The notes beneath the pieces were generated by a model that saw only the letters and a list, made by a program, of their open reading frames with translations, did no database searches and was not told the DNA's origin. The position numbers and the translations under genes were made by a program. This document shows, piece after piece, positions 8,960 to 16,697 of a DNA stretch of 64,000 bases; the first letter of the stretch is position 1; each line of letters opens with the position of its first letter. Origin of the DNA: Geothrix terrae (lineage in GTDB: Bacteria; Acidobacteriota; Holophagae; Holophagales; Holophagaceae); NCBI RefSeq assembly GCF_022808775.1, contig NZ_JAKZLA010000004.1, positions 1 through 64,000 of the forward strand, in the 5' to 3' direction.

Positions 8960-9097
8960 CCTCTGGGCTCGCCCCGCACCCTTCTAGCTCCGGCCTCTCT
9001 CATCTGTTGGCTGCCCCGTATTCCATCAAGTCCCATCCCTTGGCCAGGTGTTGTTGAGGTTTTATTTAATTATCGATTCGAGTGAGGTTGGATCTTG

Positions 9098-10915
9098 ATG
9101 CTTCTCCTCCCTGCACCCCATTTCCTCATACCGAGCATGGCTCAAGCGTCTCGAATCTCGGCGGAGGAAGTATTGACCAAAGCCAAAGCCGCCATGGGTG
9201 GGAACGCCTGGAACAGCGTGATCCACCTTGAACGCAGGGGCCGATTGAAGACTGGTGGATTAACTGGCACTTTGCACGAATGGGAGAGCCTTCTGGATGG
9301 ACGATCCACCAGCCAATATGACCTCGGGGTGACCAAGGGGGCCCAAGGATTCGACGGGAAATGCCAATGGTTCCAGGACGCGACTGGTGACCTCAGGACG
9401 GAACCTGCGGAGGCTCCAGGAAATCAGGCCTACATGACTTCCCGGGCGTATTGGTTTCCAGAGCGAGGCCAAGGGCAAATCGCTTATAAGGAACTATATG
9501 AGGGCCGTTACCATGTAATCACCCTCAAGCCAGACGGCCTGGATGCTATCGAACTTTGGATCGATGGCCGCAACTGGCTGCCCGACCGTGTGGTGACAAA
9601 TCCAGGCCCTGCCTCCGAGACGACGTTCTTCCAAGACTATCGAAACGTTTCGGGAATGATGATGCCATTCCGTCTATATACGCCAAAGCCGGATCCAGGG
9701 CAGGAAACGGTGATCGAGTACACATCGATTTCCGTGAATCCCAAGCTCGCGAAGGGGGTTTTCTCCCGCCCCGTGCCCAATCTTCTGGATTCGGGTGTTG
9801 AAGGAGGAGGAACCTCCACATCTGTGCCTCTCGAATACCTGGCCGATCACCTCCTCATCATGGCGACGCTGAACGGCAAGGGCCCCTTCCGATTCTTCCT
9901 GGATACCGGTGGGGTGAATGTTCTGAGCCCTGGCACCCTTAAAGCTCTTGGGCTACACGCAGCCGGCGCAGTTGAGGGAACTGGAGCCGGAGAAAAGGCA
10001 GAATCGTTTGGATTGACCCATGTTTCCCGTGTTCAGGTCGGTGCTGCCTGGATGAAGGACCAGAGTTTCTATGTGGTCCCCAGTTTAGAGAACATTAATA
10101 AGGTCATGGGCGTGGAGGTCGCCGGCATTCTTGGGTACGAGCTCCTTCGACGCTTTGTGGCACGGATAAATTATCTTCCTGGACGTCTGACACTGACGAT
10201 TCCAACCGGATGGACCTACCAAGGGCCTGGGGTGGGTGTGCCATTCACATTCAACGGGCATCACCCGCGCGTGAAGGGCGAACTCGATGGGATACCCGGA
10301 CTCTTTGACATCGATACCGGCTCCGGAGCCACGCTCGACGTTTACACCGCTTTCGCCAGCACACATGGGCTGAAAGAACGAGCAAGCCGGAGCATCACAC
10401 TCATGGCCGCCAGCATGGGCGTTGGGGGTAAGGTCACGAGTCATATGATCCGCGCCAAGGAATTGAAGCTGGGTGGAGTCCGCATGAAGGCTCCAATCGT
10501 CGGCCTCTCCACCAGCACGGCAGGTCTATTTGCCGACGCGAAGGCGGCGGGTAACGTGGGACAGGGTTTCCTTCGCCGCTTTGATCTGACGTTCGACTAT
10601 GGAAATCAGATGATCTATTTCGAGCCGAACAAAAACGGCGAAAGGCCCGATCGGTGGAATCTGACCGGATTGATTCCTGACCCATTGGATTTGGGCCGTA
10701 TCGCCGAGGTCATTCCGGATTCCCCAGCCTGGGAGGCAGGCATCAGGAAAGGTGATCGCATCCTGATGATCGATGGCAAGCCCATGGATCGCTGGACCCT
10801 CATCACGCTCCGGAATCATTTCGCCGAACGTGTTCCCGGCGATCACCTCTCAATCACCGTGAAATCGGGCAACCAGGATCGCCGCCTCAGTTTGCTACTC
10901 CGAGACCTTTTATAG
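9098..10915 (+). CDS. Secreted aspartyl protease-like protein with PDZ domain
   Basis: The 605-residue protein has a short N-terminal hydrophobic signal ending near MAQA. The first 250 residues resemble outer-membrane lipoprotein-sorting-like beta-sheet regions. Two retropepsin-like modules follow, each with its own catalytic triplet: FFLDTGG at about residue 269 and FDIDTGSGA at about residue 406. A C-terminal PDZ domain (about 530-600, VIPDSPAWEAGIRKGDRIL) probably binds peptide ends. Two DTG motifs in one chain would allow a single polypeptide to form the two-Asp active site. The ATG at 9098 is preceded by an in-frame TTG (9095); a stop lies 5 codons upstream. The gene stands alone. Confidence 0.85.
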   Translation: MLLLPAPHFLIPSMAQASRISAEEVLTKAKAAMGGNAWNSVIHLERRGRLKTGGLTGTLHEWESLLDGRSTSQYDLGVTKGAQGFDGKCQWFQDATGDLRTEPAEAPGNQAYMTSRAYWFPERGQGQIAYKELYEGRYHVITLKPDGLDAIELWIDGRNWLPDRVVTNPGPASETTFFQDYRNVSGMMMPFRLYTPKPDPGQETVIEYTSISVNPKLAKGVFSRPVPNLLDSGVEGGGTSTSVPLEYLADHLLIMATLNGKGPFRFFLDTGGVNVLSPGTLKALGLHAAGAVEGTGAGEKAESFGLTHVSRVQVGAAWMKDQSFYVVPSLENINKVMGVEVAGILGYELLRRFVARINYLPGRLTLTIPTGWTYQGPGVGVPFTFNGHHPRVKGELDGIPGLFDIDTGSGATLDVYTAFASTHGLKERASRSITLMAASMGVGGKVTSHMIRAKELKLGGVRMKAPIVGLSTSTAGLFADAKAAGNVGQGFLRRFDLTFDYGNQMIYFEPNKNGERPDRWNLTGLIPDPLDLGRIAEVIPDSPAWEAGIRKGDRILMIDGKPMDRWTLITLRNHFAERVPGDHLSITVKSGNQDRRLSLLLRDLL

Positions 10916-10952
10916 ATCGGAAGGACATCTCCCCGCATCGGCCGCCGAGTCG

Positions 10953-11306
10953 TCAGGCGCCTCCCGGGATTCCTTCGCTTCCGGCCAGGAGGTCCGCCCA
11001 CTCGGCCTTCTTGGCCTTCAGCGATTCCTTGAGGATCAGGGGGCTCATCTCTTCTTCGAGGACTTCGAGGATGACGTACTCGAAGGCGGCTTCGCCGTGC
11101 TGGTTCCAGGCCGCCTGCAGCCCGCGATCGAGGTGGCGGCCTTCATTCAGCTGATGCCACAGTCCGTTCCGGGTGGTGTCGAGGTTCGGATTCGCGCCGG
11201 CCCACGCGCGACCCGACGCCAGGTGGCGCACCGCATAGATGCCGGGCCGCGGCTTCCGCTCCTTGTAGGCCCGAAGCGCCGCTTTCCGATCGAAAGAACC
11301 GTCCAT
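10953..11306 (-). CDS. GIY-YIG-fold protein, probably the second gene of a DUF2239 operon
   Basis: The 117-residue protein begins at an ATG with GGAGG 7 bases upstream. GIYAVRHLASGRAW is the GIY strand pair, although the YIG half is degenerate (WAG). It is followed by LWHQLNEGRH, LQAAWNQHG and FEYVILEVLEE. This is the small stand-alone GIY-YIG group common in Firmicutes and Acidobacteria, whose members are annotated as nucleases without a defined target. Because catalytic positions are altered, nuclease activity is uncertain. It lies 32 bp after the DUF2239 gene in the same direction. Confidence 0.75.
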   Translation of the reverse strand: MDGSFDRKAALRAYKERKPRPGIYAVRHLASGRAWAGANPNLDTTRNGLWHQLNEGRHLDRGLQAAWNQHGEAAFEYVILEVLEEEMSPLILKESLKAKKAEWADLLAGSEGIPGGA

Positions 11307-11338
11307 GTCCTGCCCTCCCGTCTCCCAGGTCCGCGCCC

Positions 11339-11971
11339 TCAGGGCTCGGACACGAATGCCGCCTGCGCGAGCTTCCGGGCATGCTCCCGGATGTCCTCCG
11401 GCCATGGCTGGATGTGCGTCTCGAAGGCCGTCGCATTCCCGGCGTAGAGCGCGCGCAGGGCTTCCTCGTACCCGGGGGCATCGCCGGCCATGGCCGCCAT
11501 GAAGCGGTAGGCGCGCTCCTGGGCCAAGCGTCGGCGCTCGCTGGCCGTCCCCGTCCGGCGGGCCTCTTCCACGAGCTTGCGCAGGGCCACCGAAGCCCCG
11601 CCGGGCTGGGCGCTGAGCCACTCCCAATGCCGCGGGAGGAGGGTGACCTCCCTTGGCACGACGCCAAGCCTGGGCCTGCCCCTTCCCCGCGGCTTCTCCG
11701 GCTGCTCCTGCGGGATGCCGAGGCGGGCGACCACGTCCTCGGGCGTCCCGCGCAGGTCGAGGTCGATGACGCGGCCCGTTTCATCGTCGAACACCAATAC
11801 ACTTTGCCCCAGGCCCTCCGCCCGACCCCCAACCTGACCTTCTGCCTGACCCTCTGCCTGGCCGCCATCCACGCGGGCCTTCACGGCCACGGCCACCTGT
11901 CCGAGCGGGCCAGAGGCGAGGCGGCGCGGGCCGTCGAAGGCGGTGCAGGGCGCCATCGTGCGATCGAGCAT
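11339..11971 (-). CDS. DUF2239 family protein
   Basis: The 210-residue soluble protein matches the DUF2239 pattern: TAFDGPRRLASGPLG at the N-terminus, VFDDETGRVIDLDLRG in the middle, then GRGRPRLGVVPREVTLLPRHW and a helical C-terminus containing AYRFMAAMAGD and YEEALRALYAG. The function is unknown. The GRGRPR stretch followed by basic residues is reminiscent of DNA-binding tails, which is my inference only. A small imperfect tandem repeat (GQAEGQAEGQVGG) interrupts the first domain near residue 40. The ATG at 11971 follows an AGGGAA. A promoter with repeated flanking motifs lies just upstream. Confidence 0.8.
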   Translation of the reverse strand: MLDRTMAPCTAFDGPRRLASGPLGQVAVAVKARVDGGQAEGQAEGQVGGRAEGLGQSVLVFDDETGRVIDLDLRGTPEDVVARLGIPQEQPEKPRGRGRPRLGVVPREVTLLPRHWEWLSAQPGGASVALRKLVEEARRTGTASERRRLAQERAYRFMAAMAGDAPGYEEALRALYAGNATAFETHIQPWPEDIREHARKLAQAAFVSEP

Positions 11972-11998
11972 GGGTGGTTCCCTTTCCCTCGCTGTCTA

Positions 11999-12027
11999 TT
12001 ATTACCCGTATTAAAATCACTCGACAA
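11999..12027 (-). promoter_or_regulatory. Promoter of the DUF2239 operon with flanking direct repeats
   Basis: On the minus strand TTGTCG (12022-12027) and TAATAA (11999-12004) are 17 bases apart. A related motif, CCGTAT(T)AAAAT on the plus strand, occurs at about 12005-12017 and again at about 12034-12044. One copy lies between the two promoter boxes and the other just upstream of the -35, the layout expected of an operator. The protein that would bind is unknown. Confidence 0.4.
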
Positions 12028-12155
12028 TAACATCCGTATAAAATTAATCTCACCGGTTTTTGCCAGATCACCCCAAGAGTGGCCGCAAAAAAGACGGCTC
12101 CCCTCGAAACTCACCATGGCGTTCGCCGGGTGACTCGGACACAATCCTTGCCGCC

Positions 12156-13793
12156 ATGGACGCCATGACCTTGCATGTTCCGGGATTCGGCCCGCTCCTG
12201 CTGGAGGGAGAGGACGGCCGGACCTGGCATTTCGGCCGCTCGCACCAGAACGAGGTCGTGATCGCCGATGGGGCCCTGAGCCGGCGCCACGCCCGGGTCG
12301 TGATGCACCGGGGCATCCCCTTCCTCGAAGATCTGGACAGCCGCAACGGCACCTTCATCAACGGCGAGCGGGTCCACGCCCCCCGTCCCCTGCGCGGCGG
12401 GGACGAGGTGCACCTCGGCTCCGTCCACATCCGGGTGACCGGCGGAACCCTCGGTCCCGAGGTCCGGTTCCGCGACGAGAGCGGATCCTCCCCCCAGTCG
12501 AGCGTGGTCCTTCCCATCGACGAGGCCTGGAGGACCTGGCTGCCCTCGGGCGCGCCAGACCGCATGGGGGCGGTGATCCGGGACCTCCAGGACCTCAGCC
12601 TGGAGCTCATCAAGGACGTGCCGCCCGGGACGCTGCTCGACCACGTGCTGGATCACCTCTGGAACCAGCTCCATCCCTGGCGGGCGGCGATCCTCCTCTC
12701 GGGCCCCGGCGGGAATCTTAAGCCCGTGGCTTCCCGCGCCAGCGAAGGACACGCCACCATCAGCCTCTCCACGCATCTGGTGGAGTCCGCCCTGGCACGG
12801 CGGCAGGCCGTGCTCTTCCGTGATGTCGAGGCGGGCACCGGGAGTCCTTCCCTGCTCCTCAGCGGCATCTCCACGGCCATCGTGGCGCCCCTGGAATTCG
12901 AAGGCGCCATCCTCGGCCTGCTCTACCTGGATGCCAAGGCCCCGCGCGCCCCCTTCACCGAGCAGGACCTGGGCCTCGCCAGCACCTTCGCCCACCTGGC
13001 CTCGGCGAAGCTGGAGCAGGTCCGCATGCAGGAGGAGGCCCAGAGACGGCGCTCCCTGGACCAGGAGCTGGACCTGGCCAGGCACATCCAGCAGGGCCTC
13101 CTTCCGGGCCTGCCTCCGGAGATCCCGGGCTACGAGCTCCATGGCAACAACCTGCCCAGCCGCCAGGTGAGCGGCGACCTCTTCGGATGGTGGCTGCGGG
13201 AGGATGGCCGCTGGCTCCTGGCCCTGGCCGACGTCAGTGGGAAGGGCCTGGGGCCGGGGCTCCTCATGGCGAGCCTCTCCGCGTTCCTCGAAGCCTTCGG
13301 CGAGCGGGACATCGCACCGGACGACCTCGCCTTCCACCTCTCTCGCGCCCTGGCCCGGCACACGGACGGGAAACGGTTCGTGACGGCCTTCCTGCTGCTC
13401 TTCGAGCCCGCCACGGGCGAGGTGACCTTCACGAACGCGGGTCACAACCCGGGCTATCTGGTGAGCGCCGACGGGACTTTCCGGGCGCTGGAATCCCAGG
13501 GGCTGCCCCTGGCCATGCTGCCGGGGCAGCCGTACGGCTCCGGCTCCTTCCGCCTGGAGCCCGGCGATCTCCTGGCCCTCTACACCGACGGCATCACGGA
13601 AACCGCGGCGCCGGACGGCGAGGAGTACGGCGAGGATCGCCTCCAGGCCTTCCTGCGGAGGAGCCAAGCCCTCGGGCTCGACGCCATCGACGCGGGCCTC
13701 ATGGCGGACCTGGAAGCCCACGCGAAGGGGGGCCCATTCACGGACGACCGCACCATCCTCCTGCTGCGGCGGGCCGCTAGCTCTTCTGGATGA
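12156..13793 (+). CDS. FHA-GAF-SpoIIE type serine phosphatase
   Basis: The 545-residue cytosolic signalling protein has three domains. An FHA phosphothreonine-binding domain (about 5-100) carries GRS (27-29), SRRH (42-45) and SRNG (62-65). A GAF-like sensor domain spans about 150-300. A PP2C/SpoIIE (RsbU-like) phosphatase occupies 320-540, with metal ligands in SGDLFG (about 338), DVSGKG (about 358), TDGITE (about 477) and DDRTILL (about 529). Such proteins dephosphorylate anti-sigma antagonists or other Ser/Thr-phosphorylated partners; no partner is encoded nearby. There is no clear Shine-Dalgarno before the ATG at 12156, so the transcript may be leaderless. Its 3' end overlaps the slipin gene tail by 17 bp on the opposite strand. 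Confidence 0.88.
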   Translation: MDAMTLHVPGFGPLLLEGEDGRTWHFGRSHQNEVVIADGALSRRHARVVMHRGIPFLEDLDSRNGTFINGERVHAPRPLRGGDEVHLGSVHIRVTGGTLGPEVRFRDESGSSPQSSVVLPIDEAWRTWLPSGAPDRMGAVIRDLQDLSLELIKDVPPGTLLDHVLDHLWNQLHPWRAAILLSGPGGNLKPVASRASEGHATISLSTHLVESALARRQAVLFRDVEAGTGSPSLLLSGISTAIVAPLEFEGAILGLLYLDAKAPRAPFTEQDLGLASTFAHLASAKLEQVRMQEEAQRRRSLDQELDLARHIQQGLLPGLPPEIPGYELHGNNLPSRQVSGDLFGWWLREDGRWLLALADVSGKGLGPGLLMASLSAFLEAFGERDIAPDDLAFHLSRALARHTDGKRFVTAFLLLFEPATGEVTFTNAGHNPGYLVSADGTFRALESQGLPLAMLPGQPYGSGSFRLEPGDLLALYTDGITETAAPDGEEYGEDRLQAFLRRSQALGLDAIDAGLMADLEAHAKGGPFTDDRTILLLRRAASSSG

Positions 13794-14541
13794 AGGGCCG
13801 GAACAGCTCGCTGGGCAGGGGGATGAAGCTGGTGGTGTTGTGCTCGCTGGAGATCTCCACCATGGTCTGGAGGAAGCGCAGCTGGAGCGAGATGGGCTGC
13901 TCCGCCATCATGGCGGCGGCCTGCACCATCTTCTCCGCGGCCTGGAACTCGCCCTCGGCGTTGACGACCTTGGCGCGCCGCTCCCGTTCGGCTTCGGCCT
14001 GCTTGGCCATGGCGCGCTTCATCCCATCGGGCAGCACCACGTCGCGCACCTCCACGGTGCTCACCTTCACGCCCCAGGGCGCGGTCTGGCGGTCGATGAT
14101 CTCCTGCAGCTGGACATTGATCTTTTCGCGATGGGCCAGGAGCTCGTCCAGCTCGGATTGGCCGAGCACTTTGCGCAAGGTGGTCTGGGCGATCAGGGAG
14201 GAGGCCTTGAGGAAGTTCTCCACCTTGACCACCGCCGACTCCGGATCCACCACCCGGAAATAGACCACGGCATCAACCGTCGCGGGGACGTTGTCGCGGG
14301 TCATGACCTCCTGCTTGGGCACGTCGATGGTCACCACGCGCAGGTCCATGCGCACCATGCGGTCGATGAAGGGGATGAGGAAGATCAGGCCCGGCCCCTT
14401 GGCGCCCCTGAGCTTGCCCCAGCGGAAGATCACGCCCCGCTCGTACTCGCGCAGGATTCGGGCGGCCTGGGGCAGGACGATCAATCCCAACGCCACCAGC
14501 ACGACGATCCAGGGTCCCAGGTACATCACGTAGGCGTTCAT
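13777..14541 (-). CDS. Slipin, SPFH/band-7 (stomatin-like) membrane protein
   Basis: The 254-residue protein has one N-terminal transmembrane segment (about 5-28). It is followed by REYERGVIFRWGKL and the SPFH core (GPGLIFLIPFIDRM, RVVTIDVPKQEVMTRDNV, DAVVYFRVVDP), then an Ala/Glu-rich coiled coil containing MAKQAEAERERRAKV. It assembles as membrane-associated oligomers linked to membrane microdomain organisation. GGAGGAG lies 5 bases before the ATG, which overlaps the NfeD stop (ATGA), so translation is coupled. NfeD-slipin pairs are conserved across bacteria and archaea, and in Pyrococcus the NfeD protease cleaves its slipin partner. Confidence 0.93.
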   Translation of the reverse strand: MNAYVMYLGPWIVVLVALGLIVLPQAARILREYERGVIFRWGKLRGAKGPGLIFLIPFIDRMVRMDLRVVTIDVPKQEVMTRDNVPATVDAVVYFRVVDPESAVVKVENFLKASSLIAQTTLRKVLGQSELDELLAHREKINVQLQEIIDRQTAPWGVKVSTVEVRDVVLPDGMKRAMAKQAEAERERRAKVVNAEGEFQAAEKMVQAAAMMAEQPISLQLRFLQTMVEISSEHNTTSFIPLPSELFRPFIQKS

Positions 14542-15887
14542 GGCCGCTCCTCCTCGGAAGTCCCCGCGGGTTTCACCGTCAGGGTCAGGCCGTTCAGCGC
14601 CACGATCTCCACGATCTGCCCCGCCGCGATGGGCACGGCACTGACGGCATCCCAGTATTCGCCTTCGAGGAACACCTTCCCCCTGGAGGCGTCGATCGGT
14701 TCCACGGCCGCGACGGCCCGGCCCAGCATCGTCTGGGCGCCGGCCCTGGCCGGGAGCCGCTGGGCGCGGATGCCCGCGCCGGCCACGAAGATGAAGAACA
14801 GGGCCGTCACGGCGGTGGCCGGCACCAGCCACATCAGCGAGAGCCGCAGGAAGGGCTCGCTCCGATCGAACAGCATGAACAGCCCGAGGAAGAACGCGAT
14901 CACCCCGCCCCCTGTGAGCACCCCGTGGGTCGGCGCGAAGGCGTCGATGGTGAACAGCACGAGGGCCACCGCGATCAGCGCCAGCCCCGTGATGTTCAGC
15001 GGCAGCACCGAGGACAGGTACAGCAGCAGGAGCAGGGCGATCACACCGACCACGCCCGGCAGGATCGCGCCGGGGCTGGTCAGCTCGCCGATGATGCCGT
15101 ACACCACGACCAGCATCAGGATCAGCATCACCTGGGGATGCGCGAGGCCCTGGAAGGCCCTCTCCCGCAGCGACAGGGGAATCTCGACGACGGTCGCCCC
15201 GGCCGTCTCCAGTCGCCGGGTCCCGGCCTGCCGGCCATCCAGCCGCCGCAGCAGGTCGGGCAGATCGTCCGCGAGGAGGTCCACCACGTTCAGTTCCAGG
15301 GCCTTGTCCGCCGTGATGGAGGCGCTCTCGCGCACCGAGGCCCGAGCCCACTCCACATTGCGGTGCCGCTTGCCCGCGATGGCCTCGAGGTAGCTGGCCG
15401 CGAAGTTCTCCAGTTTCTGCTTCATCACCTCGTCCTGCTTCTCGCCGCCGCCGATCCCCACGGGATGGGCCGCCCCGATGCTGGTGGAGGGCGCCATGGC
15501 CGCCACGTCGGCGGCCATGGTGATGAAGCAGCCCGCGCTGCCGGCCCAGGCCCCCTGGGGGGAGACGTAGACGACGGTGGGCACCGGCGAGCGCAGGAAG
15601 CTCTGGATGATCTCCTTCGTGGAATCCAGGAGCCCGCCCGGCGTATCGAGCTGGATGACCAGGCACTGGGCCTTCTGGCCCGCGGCCTCCCCGATGGCCC
15701 GCGCGACGTAGGTCGCCGTGGCCGGCCCGATGGTGCCCTGGACCCGGGCCACGCAGACCCGCCGATCCAGCGTCTCGGGAGCCCGCAGCAGCGAGGCGGT
15801 CGGGACAGCGAGCGCCAAGACGATCAGCCCGCGGAACCAATCCGCCAAGTACGCCGGGAACCCTATCCTTCCGCGACCAGTTCGCAC
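14538..15887 (-). CDS. NfeD family membrane-bound ClpP-class serine protease
   Basis: The protein has about 449 residues. A signal or anchor segment precedes a ClpP-class protease domain with IQLDTPGGLLDS and GAWAGSAGCFITMAAD; the Ser in GSAG is the likely nucleophile, and the Lys in MKQKLENFAASYL corresponds to the general base of the archaeal homologue. Four or so membrane segments follow (about 260-375), and a C-terminal OB-fold (RAVAAVEPIDASRGKVFLEGE) ends the chain. This is the long NfeD form. The exact start is uncertain: GTG 15887 (GAGG 5 bases upstream), GTG 15908 and TTG 15848 are all possible. It is coupled to the slipin gene downstream. Confidence 0.88.
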   Translation of the reverse strand: MRTGRGRIGFPAYLADWFRGLIVLALAVPTASLLRAPETLDRRVCVARVQGTIGPATATYVARAIGEAAGQKAQCLVIQLDTPGGLLDSTKEIIQSFLRSPVPTVVYVSPQGAWAGSAGCFITMAADVAAMAPSTSIGAAHPVGIGGGEKQDEVMKQKLENFAASYLEAIAGKRHRNVEWARASVRESASITADKALELNVVDLLADDLPDLLRRLDGRQAGTRRLETAGATVVEIPLSLRERAFQGLAHPQVMLILMLVVVYGIIGELTSPGAILPGVVGVIALLLLLYLSSVLPLNITGLALIAVALVLFTIDAFAPTHGVLTGGGVIAFFLGLFMLFDRSEPFLRLSLMWLVPATAVTALFFIFVAGAGIRAQRLPARAGAQTMLGRAVAAVEPIDASRGKVFLEGEYWDAVSAVPIAAGQIVEIVALNGLTLTVKPAGTSEEERP

Positions 15888-15950
15888 AGCGACCTCGCGG
15901 GAACACACCAAGTTTAATCCCCCGTGTCCAGCCGGCCTCATACTCGTCCC

Positions 15951-16697
15951 ATGTTCGTGGCGGTGGGTCGGATTCCTGGAACTCCCGAGGCCGTGGCCCG
16001 GGCGGCGCGGCTGGCGGGCCTCGCCCTGCCGGATGCGGCGCGGATGCTGGCAGGCACCCTGCCCCGGATCCTCGTCCGGGCCACGCCGGACGGCGAAGGC
16101 CTGGTGGCGGCCCTGACGGCGGAGGGCTTCCTCGCCTGGGCGGCCGAACCCTCCGCCGTTCCCACGGATGGAACCCGCGTGGTGGTGCGGAGCCTGGACT
16201 GGGAGCCGGGAGGCTTCCGGGCCGTGGACGCGAAGGGCCAGATCCACCCATGCCCCCTGGGCGCCGTCCGCCTCCTGCAGCGGGGGGCCCGGACCCAGAG
16301 CACCACCGAGATCCTCAAGACCAAGGAGACCCGCTTCGATCTGGGGAAGGCCGTCCTCAGCGGAGGGCTCCTGCTGACCAAAAAGGTGGAGAAGGTGGAG
16401 GCGCGCACCACCCACGCCAAGGAGCCCTTCCTCCTGGTCCAGCGCGGGGATGGCCGCCCGGACCTGATGGTCTATGAACACGCCATGGACTACCGCTGCC
16501 TCGGCGCGGACATGCGCCCCGCGACCCTGGCCAACCTCGCCCTGCTGACCACCCGGTTCCAGTCCATCTGCCCGCAAGCGCCCCTCGATGACCGGGTGGG
16601 CCGCCCCGGTTTCGTGGCTGGGCTGCCCCACCTTCCCCTGGACCCGGTGGACCTGGCCCTGGACCTCGTGTCCGAGGCTCGGCGGAGGGGCTGCTGA
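15951..16697 (+). CDS. Protein of unknown function, coupled to a radical SAM gene
   Basis: The 248-residue soluble protein could not be placed in a named family. The first 70 residues are Ala/Arg-rich and helical (MFVAVGRIPGTPEAVARAARLAG), like a repeat or modulator domain. The centre contains TEILKTKETRFDLGKAVLSG and PFLLVQRGDGRPDLMVYEHAMDY, and the end is a helical tail. No signal peptide or membrane segment is visible. It is divergent from nfeD, and its stop is immediately followed by the GTG of the radical SAM gene, so the two are probably made together. An in-frame GTG at 15924 is an alternative start; neither start has a clear ribosome site. Confidence 0.65.
   Translation: MFVAVGRIPGTPEAVARAARLAGLALPDAARMLAGTLPRILVRATPDGEGLVAALTAEGFLAWAAEPSAVPTDGTRVVVRSLDWEPGGFRAVDAKGQIHPCPLGAVRLLQRGARTQSTTEILKTKETRFDLGKAVLSGGLLLTKKVEKVEARTTHAKEPFLLVQRGDGRPDLMVYEHAMDYRCLGADMRPATLANLALLTTRFQSICPQAPLDDRVGRPGFVAGLPHLPLDPVDLALDLVSEARRRGC

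Noticed and set aside
12111-13721. 536-codon frame opposite the FHA-GAF-phosphatase gene
   Set aside because: It is rich in Gly/Arg/Gln/Pro with no domain, as expected for the antisense of a high-GC gene; the plus-strand gene has three recognisable domains.
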